DNA from: Corythucha ciliata | Taxonomy: Eukaryota > Arthropoda > Insecta > Hemiptera > Tingidae | Assembly: GCA_038030265.1 (NCBI GenBank) | Contig: CM075937.1 | Coordinates: forward strand, 5,146,001 to 5,210,000 | Direction of reading: 5' to 3' | DNA: 64,000 nt | Shown: positions 58,889-64,000 of the stretch, one piece after another | Numbering within the stretch: position 1 is the first letter of the stretch | Layout: every line of letters begins with the position of its first letter | Notes under the pieces: generated by a model | The model's input: the letters and a program-made list of their open reading frames with translations, nothing else | Databases searched by the model: none | Told to the model about the DNA's origin: nothing | Program-made: the position numbers and the translations under genes

Positions 58889-59235
58889 AATGGAGCCTGG
58901 CCTAAAAAATTTGGGACACTTTCGGGTGGGAGCGCGCTGTCCAAGAGTATGAAATATGCCGAAAGCTGGCTCTATCCTGGAGAGGGAAGTGGTGGCGGAG
59001 GCGGTGGCGGTATTGGTCGAGGGGGATCGACACCTCATCTACGAGGTCGCGACTCCGCCTCCCTATTTGGCACCGTTCGAATGGCGCCTGGATTGAGTGG
59101 AAGCAGCCGGCCGTCGTTGATCAGTTCGGGGCTTGTCGATCCGTACGATATGGTACGACGATCGCGAATGGGTCGAGCCAAAAGTTCATCGCCTCCGCGG
59201 GATTTGAGCGGGCGTCGCTCAATACTTGACTGCCG
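58889..59235 (+). CDS. Coding exon of an unidentified gene: Gly-rich and Arg/Ser-rich segment
   Basis: The acceptor TTTTCCTATATTTTACAG ends at 58888 and the donor CCG|GTAAAT starts at 59236. The single open frame encodes NGAWPKKFGTLSGGSALSKS, then YAESWLYPGE, a run of Gly residues, RGRDSASLFG, GLVDPYDMVRRSRMG, RAKSSSPPRDLSGRRS and ILDC. The last codon is split (CG plus T from the next exon, Arg). Basic RRxS-like stretches could be kinase or 14-3-3 sites, but that is speculation. Coding-like GC and codon use contrast with surrounding AT-rich DNA. No domain is recognisable and the product is unknown. Confidence 0.82.
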
Positions 59236-59325
59236 GTAAATAATCCATGAATATTCAAGAATGATTTTGATATTTTCACTTTGTTTTTAACAATGTTTTT
59301 TTTTTTTTTTACTTTTCCTGAACAG
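59236..59325 (+). other. Short intron (90 nt)
   Basis: Starts GTAAAT and ends with a long T tract and TTTTCCTGAACAG. Phase 2 intron. Confidence 0.82.
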
Positions 59326-59882
59326 TGTTAACCCATACGAACTTATTGACCGAAAAGTGAGCGTCGGTGGTCACACGATACTCTTTGACCCACCCAGCAC
59401 CGAGGACGACGGTTGGTCCTCGACGGAAACCATAGCGACGCCTGCACTCATTCCTCAACCCGTTAACACCCGCGGAGCAGTAGCCACCATCACGATGTCA
59501 TCATCTGCCGTCGTTCCCTCGCCAAAACGACCGCCTCGGAAACGTGATCCCGACCCAGTGCCCAAGTCTATTCTCAAAAAATCCGAAGGTCAACACACGA
59601 AACATCCCTCTGCAGCAGCAACATCGTCGCAACTTTCAACCACCCCCGAGAAGTCAGCCATCAAGTCTTTCAAACCGGCTCGCTCGTCATTTCGCGAGTA
59701 CAAAGCGAAAAAGAAAAAACAGGTGCAATTTCGCGATCCAGAAAAAGGAAGCAAGAGTGGTGGTGGTGCTGGAGCAGGAGAGAACAGCGGCATGGAGACG
59801 TTTGACAAAAAATCGACAACGGCATCGTCGGCCAAGGAGGGATGGCGGCGTGAAGTTACCGGCGGGCGAGACTCGGACTCAG
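59326..59882 (+). CDS. Coding exon of the same gene: Lys/Ser-rich low-complexity segment
   Basis: Continues the frame of the previous exon: R-VNPYELIDRKVSVGGHTILF, then DPPSTEDDGWSSTE, a Pro/Ser/Thr-rich stretch, KRPPRKRDPDPVPKSILKK, KPARSSFREYKAKKKKQVQF, RDPEKGSKSGGG, and RREVTGGRDSDS. The donor is CAG|GTAATT at 59883. The 557 nt are open without stop and are GC-rich. The region looks intrinsically disordered, with KKKKQ-like basic clusters that could bind nucleic acid or serve as a nuclear signal (inference). Antisense and alternate frames here are shadows. Not assignable to a known family. Confidence 0.83.
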
Positions 59883-60051
59883 GTAATTTTTTTGCTCTTT
59901 TAACAGCTAAGCTGCTCTTTCGTGCATGTAATCAAAGATGCGCCCTGACACGCTACTCCCCCTTTTAGTGCATTTCATTTAAAAAATGCACTATTGGTCT
60001 CGCCCTGATGGTCGCACATATGGGTTATGATACCTTTTTTTCACGTTTCAG
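59883..60051 (+). other. Intron (169 nt) with a small hairpin
   Basis: Starts GTAATT and ends CTTTTTTTCACGTTTCAG. At about 59966-59993 TAGTGCATTTcatttaaaAAATGCACTA forms a hairpin. The AGTGCATTTCATTTA half is also the terminal sequence of the foldback element at 60962-61449. Confidence 0.7.
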
Positions 60052-60089
60052 AACCTCCAGAACACGAATCCGTGGTCGGTTCAATTTGA
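60052..60089 (+). CDS. Terminal coding exon with stop codon
   Basis: A good acceptor (TTTCACGTTTCAG, AG at 60050-60051) opens an exon that completes the split codon (G+AA, Glu) and encodes PPEHESVVGSI before TGA at 60087-60089. Phase and composition fit, giving the C-terminus DSDSEPPEHESVVGSI. The alternative is that the preceding exon reads through its donor, which would add about 28 residues from intronic sequence and stop near 59968. The spliced form looks better. Total C-terminal part seen in the window is about 342 residues. Confidence 0.72.
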
Positions 60090-60961
60090 TATACATATGT
60101 AAATAGGGTGGAAGGGTATAAGTGTAAAGAAAAAAATTGGGTAAAATAAGACCTCATTTGCGATCGAAAACACCCCATAACCCATGGTCCGAAAATCAAA
60201 ACCCTTCGAGATATGATTTTTCTAGCATCTTTTAAGGATAACATCATTTTCCTGGACTAAATGCGAGTAACTCTCTTCCCAGCTGATATTCAACAAATTT
60301 TGACGATGGATTCGGGGAGAACACACTCTTTCCTGCCAGGACTATTTTCGCCAAAAAATAACTGTTTCTGTGTTCTCGGCAGCTCCTCAAAGTTTTGCGA
60401 AACAGGAATTTTTATTTTTTCAATGAAAGTCAATCACCACTTGTCCATACTGAATCTCCGCCTATCGACTTTCGATGGATCAGAAAAACTTCTTCAACGT
60501 GTCCCTTTTCAAATTACTCCTGAGCATTTGTTTAATTAATTGGCGATTTTTCGACAGAAATGACAGTTTTTTAGAAAAAAGAGTGATTTTTCTACTCAAA
60601 GCCGCTTGTTTTGACCTGTAAATTCAAGCAATCCTTGCGAATTTCAACATGCGAAAAATAATTAAAACATCATCTGCACGGCTGTTAGTGCTATTGCCCC
60701 CAAAATTGACTCGAGTAATGAGAAATGAACGCGCTTTCGTATGAGACCCTACACCGAGTGAACCAAATCGGTTGATATGGCAGGGGAGTTCTCGGCGGAG
60801 GGGAACTATAAAATTAACGCTATACCTTACTAGACCACCCAATTACCAAAAAAATCCATTGAAATTGTATTTTGAGCAGTATTCTTCATTTGATTTGCCT
60901 ACAGACTAATAAGTCTTCAGTAAAAATCTTAAGTTGGGCCAAAAAGGGAGAAAAACAAATA
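60090..60961 (+). other. Probable 3' UTR and downstream sequence
   Basis: A possible variant polyadenylation signal ATTAAA lies at 60661-60666. No AATAAA is seen nearby. The 92-codon open frame at 60261-60539 lies in this region without a clear acceptor, and I do not call it coding. Confidence 0.4.
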
Positions 60962-61449
60962 CTGTCGGGTAAAGTGCATTTCATTTATGCGGTCATCCAC
61001 CATTTATCCGGTCATCGTATAAGTTTGAATGAGATCATCATCTTATAAATGAAATTCAGGCCGCGATAGAAATTCAAGATCAATTTTATAAAAAATTAAA
61101 ACAAATCAAAACATGTCTATCATGTCCTCCTGTCGCACTCTTGCTGGAAATGAAATGTCGGAGAGAAAAAATGCGTACAACATATCACGCCGAATTTTTG
61201 GGACTAACGAACAATTGAGAAGGGCTCCCGTGGGAGTGAAATTTCAATTTTGTCTAGTCTAGCCCCCTGCGCCAGTGGGGAATTTCCCGGAAGGTGAAAT
61301 TCCAGCCTTTGAAATTTTTTTGTACATTTGATTTTGAATTTCTATCGCGGCCTGAATTTCATTTATAATATGATGATCTCATTCAAACTTATACGATGAT
61401 CGGATAAATGGTAGATGACCGCATAAATGAAATGCACTTCACCCGACAG
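60962..61449. mobile_element. Foldback element with about 125-bp arms, downstream of the gene
   Basis: The left arm CTGTCGGGTAAAGTGC, ATTTCATTTATGCGGTCATC, CATTTATCCGGTCATCG, TATAAGTTTGAATGAGATCA, TGAAATTCAGGCCGCGATAG, AAATTCAA is inverted almost fully at 61325-61449. The inner loop is about 240 bp, with a smaller GGGCTCCCGTGGGAG-like palindrome near 61222 and no long frame. No target duplication was recognised. Confidence 0.86.
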
Positions 61450-62879
61450 GCTGCTGTCGGAACAAAACTTTTTTTCTTCTTTCAACACCGAACTTCTGGT
61501 TCGCAAATTACTCGTAAGTGCTTCAGGGTAGCTTAAGACAATTCACCTTTCCGGCTCTCAGAGTTCATCTTTACCCATACCAGTTGAACTCAAGTATTTT
61601 CTCGCTTCTCTTTCCCTCTCAACTTTGAAAAGTACAATTACAGACTAAGTTCCTGAGCAAGCTCAAAGTTCCAAATGGGGGGGGGGGGAGAATAAATTGC
61701 GCTTTGCGCTTACGGGGGGGTTTTCTTTTCGTGAGAATATAATGTTTACAATTTTCCACGTAGATTTAAATCGTGCGAAACAGCAGTCGGGTGACTCATT
61801 CCTATTAAATCGGCCACCTAATACAACCTGTTGATATGTCATGGTCCAAACTTGGAAAGCTTACGCGTTCAGAAGTCAACGCAGAAAAGTTGTTTTAGTT
61901 TTTCGTTTATTTTTATTTTTTATTAAAAAAAAAAAAAAAAAGGTTACGAAACGCTTTACAATAGTTTTTTTTTGTTAATCTGCTAGGACAAGCGAGTACT
62001 GTCAACTTTTGGTCATTGTGTTTCGCTGTAATTTCTTCTCTCCAACCCTTCCCCCCGTCACATTATAGTTCTCTCATACCTTTCCATGCTTCCCGTTCAT
62101 TATCTCATCGTCTTCGCTGCGCGTATTAAAATGAAGAATGAGCCTAAAAATTCTATAATGCTCTTCACAGCGGGAATTCGTATTCTTTTTATTTTTAATA
62201 CTCGCTCGGTTTCCAATTTATAGCATAACATATATGTATTTTAAAAAAAGAAAAGCTCAGTTAGTGAAAGGCCGATCGAGATTAATAGCAGGAAACTTTT
62301 TTTTTTAAAGCTTTTCTCAACCCACTTGTAACTCATTTTTTTCACTCACATTTAATCCCCCAAAGAGGTTTTTTTTTGCGAAATTTCCTTTTCAAGTATG
62401 CTAAAAGATTAAGAAACAGTCTTCCCCCCCTCCAGCTTCCCACCGGTCCACCTTCTCTTTCTTCTTGCTACTGTCTTGCAGATCGTACGTCAAGATTTTA
62501 GTTGATGCAATCCAGTGTACTACTGTAAGGAAATGATGATGATGGAGCTGACAACTGATGTTACCAATGATTGAGGGACTTAGAGGTTGTTTTTTTGTTT
62601 TGTTTTGTTTAGAAAGTGAATTTTTCTCTAATTGTTCCATTGTTTTCTGTAGATAGGCGTAGGTAGAGTATGCGTTCTCTTCATAAAGAGACAATGAAAA
62701 ATTGAACCATTTGGCGTCCAAAATATCTTTTATCATTTTGATTTTTGAACAATAAGAAAGGCTTAAAGAAAGGCAGCAGATATGTGGCGACTCTAAAAAT
62801 AAGAGACTTGGAACTGTAGGAATGCTAATCAAGAAGACTGCTCACCCCACCCCCCTTCACGCTCAAACTGAACGGAAAA
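61450..62879. other. Stretch without recognisable gene
   Basis: G12 lies at 61677-61688. The minus-strand open frame at 62401-62832 (143 codons) shows no domain or codon bias and is probably chance. No RNA gene was seen. Confidence 0.5.
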
Positions 62880-63075
62880 TCAATTTGTCCCAAATAATAA
62901 TACAGATCCACAAAATTTTGTGTTTGAAGAAGCTAAATCCACGAAATGGCTTTGCCAAATTAGTTATTTAAATAAATCATGCCCGACGAAATTGCTTTTT
63001 AAATGGGTTGAAAGCGCTTTTTGAATGAGCCAACTCGGCAAAATTGCTTTTCGACATGAGCTAACAAGAGACTCA
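62880..63075 (+). repeat. 31-bp array (GAGCCAACTCGGCAAAATTGC family)
   Basis: Units CAGATCCACAAAATTTTGTG, AGCTAAATCCACGAAATGGC, CATGCCCGACGAAATTGC and AGCCAACTCGGCAAAATTGC are each followed by TTTTTGAATG-like sequence. A C-rich patch stands just to the left. Confidence 0.75.
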
Positions 63076-63089
63076 TGAAATGGGAGAAA

Positions 63090-64000
63090 TAGCCGCAGAG
63101 TTACATAATTCAGAGCTAAATAACTGGGACATTTTGTTAGCTTCGGGTCTAAATGCCCGGAAATTAGCATGTTTTTGGTCTCAACCTTAGCGAAATTTCA
63201 AGTTTCAGGGTTTTTTGTAGGCCGTGAACCCTGGCTGGATAGCCGCTTTAACACCCAAAAGCCTGACAAATATAGTCATGAAATTATACATCAGTGGGGG
63301 CTAATGATCTGCTGAATTGCCAGTTTCAGGTCTAAATTATCGATGAAATTGCTAGTTTCTGGTCTTTATTTCCACAAAATTTCGAGTTTCGTTTAATCTT
63401 TCCAATTGACAGTGGAACCAGGACCAGCGACGGCCACGACAGTGCTCAAAGTCTTCTGACGAATGGCCGCAAGATTGAAACATTTTAAAGGCAAATATCC
63501 GTGAAACTAGATTTTTTCTGGCTGAATAATCGCGATGTTGAGGCATCACGTCTCAATTTCAGCGAAATTGAAAGTTTCACGTCTCTTTTTAAAGGCCGTG
63601 GATCCCGGGCGCAAGCCCCAGGTACTCTGAGGCAGACTGAGAAATAGACAGAAAATTGGTGGCAAATATCTGCGAAATTGGACGTTTCCGGGTACATTTT
63701 TCGCAATATTTTCAAGTTTCAGGGTCATTTGTTTCTAGAGGTCGTTGACCCCTGGTCTAGCCGGCGCGGCCCCGACTGCGGCCTTACACTGACGAATGGC
63801 CGTGTAATTGCAATATTTAGAGATGGATATTTGTCAGTGGGGGTGGTTTGTGGTGGGGTTGTGGGTTGTGTGGGGAGTGGGTATTTGTGTGGATTCGGGT
63901 GATAGTTTCAGCAAAATCACAAGATCCCTGGCTCAATATCCGCGTCTTCGGGTGTTAATTTAAGCAAAATTGCATGTTCACGGCCATAGGTTTTTAACAA
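63090..64000 (-). repeat. 31-bp array of the AACTTGCAATTTCGCGGA family, inverted
   Basis: The + strand reads GCGAAATTTCAAGTTTCAGG, GATGAAATTGCTAGTTTCTG, ATCCGTGAAACTAG, AGCGAAATTGAAAGTTTCACG and ATCTGCGAAATTGGACGTTTC at about 31 nt, the reverse of the unit at 5191-6440. GC-rich landmarks near 63598 (GTGGATCCCGGGCGCAAGCC) and 63750-63780 correspond to the GGGGCCGGCTTGCCCGGG landmarks of the other loci, inverted. It runs off the end of the window. Confidence 0.8.

Noticed and set aside
59544..59903. Second open frame overlapping the coding exon
   Set aside because: A frame shadow of the GC-rich coding exon. The other frame joins smoothly to its neighbours by splicing.
60261..60539. 92-codon open frame downstream of the stop codon
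   Set aside because: No acceptor places it in frame with the gene, and it lies in the likely 3' UTR. Its composition is not convincing.
62401..62832. 143-codon minus-strand open frame
   Set aside because: No recognisable motif, and ambiguous composition in a T-rich region. It is likely chance.

Overview
This window looks like gene-poor nuclear DNA from an animal, most likely an arthropod with a large, repeat-rich genome. It is AT-rich and has almost no long open frames. It carries spliced exons with ordinary GT..AG borders, and a broken 3' piece of a non-LTR retrotransposon of the RNase H plus CCHC type common in arthropods. I cannot name the species. There is no operon, no bacterial gene, no rRNA and no intact tRNA.

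The only convincing protein-coding gene is on the + strand. Its 3' end is made of exons at about 48350-48436, 58889-59235, 59326-59882 and 60052-60089 (stop at 60087-60089). All junction phases agree. Together they encode the last 342 or so residues of a Ser/Gly/Lys-rich, low-complexity protein that I do not recognise. Its 5' part is either upstream of the window or hidden in small exons I could not identify, so much of the window may be intron.

Most of the rest is repeats of three kinds. (1) Diverged tandem arrays with a unit of about 30-31 bp, in several families, many sharing a TTCGCG/CGCGAA core: 1.2-2.9, 5.2-6.4, 7.0-7.9, 10.5-10.9, 17.3-18.1, 23.6-24.4, 24.9-25.9, 32.2-33.9, 36.9-37.7, 41.5-43.1, 46.7-47.3, 49.5-50.2, 56.4-58.6 and 62.9-64.0 kb. 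Several reverse orientation in mid-array. A second, TGTGGTTGG-type family is at 6.5, 11.3-11.8 and 50.4 kb. (2) Non-autonomous DNA transposons. Two have hAT-like terminal inverted repeats and exact 8-bp target duplications (14991-16663 and 31671-34206), and the second carries the 31-bp arrays inside it. Many are foldback or MITE-like palindromes (11899, 16235, 17636, 19880, 22176, 25637, 31167, 38659, 50878, 55033, 60962). (3) About 28 pure G or C runs of 10-15 nt, far beyond chance for this base composition.

The observations I would check first are: the 80-bp-arm palindrome at 16235-16428, whose loop is a perfect tRNA T-arm; the element at 38659-39191 that folds as two hairpins inside a third; the 31-bp arrays as cargo of hAT-like elements; and the G/C-run excess. 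All are read by eye. Edges of arrays are approximate, and gene assignment beyond the listed exons is not possible from this sequence alone.
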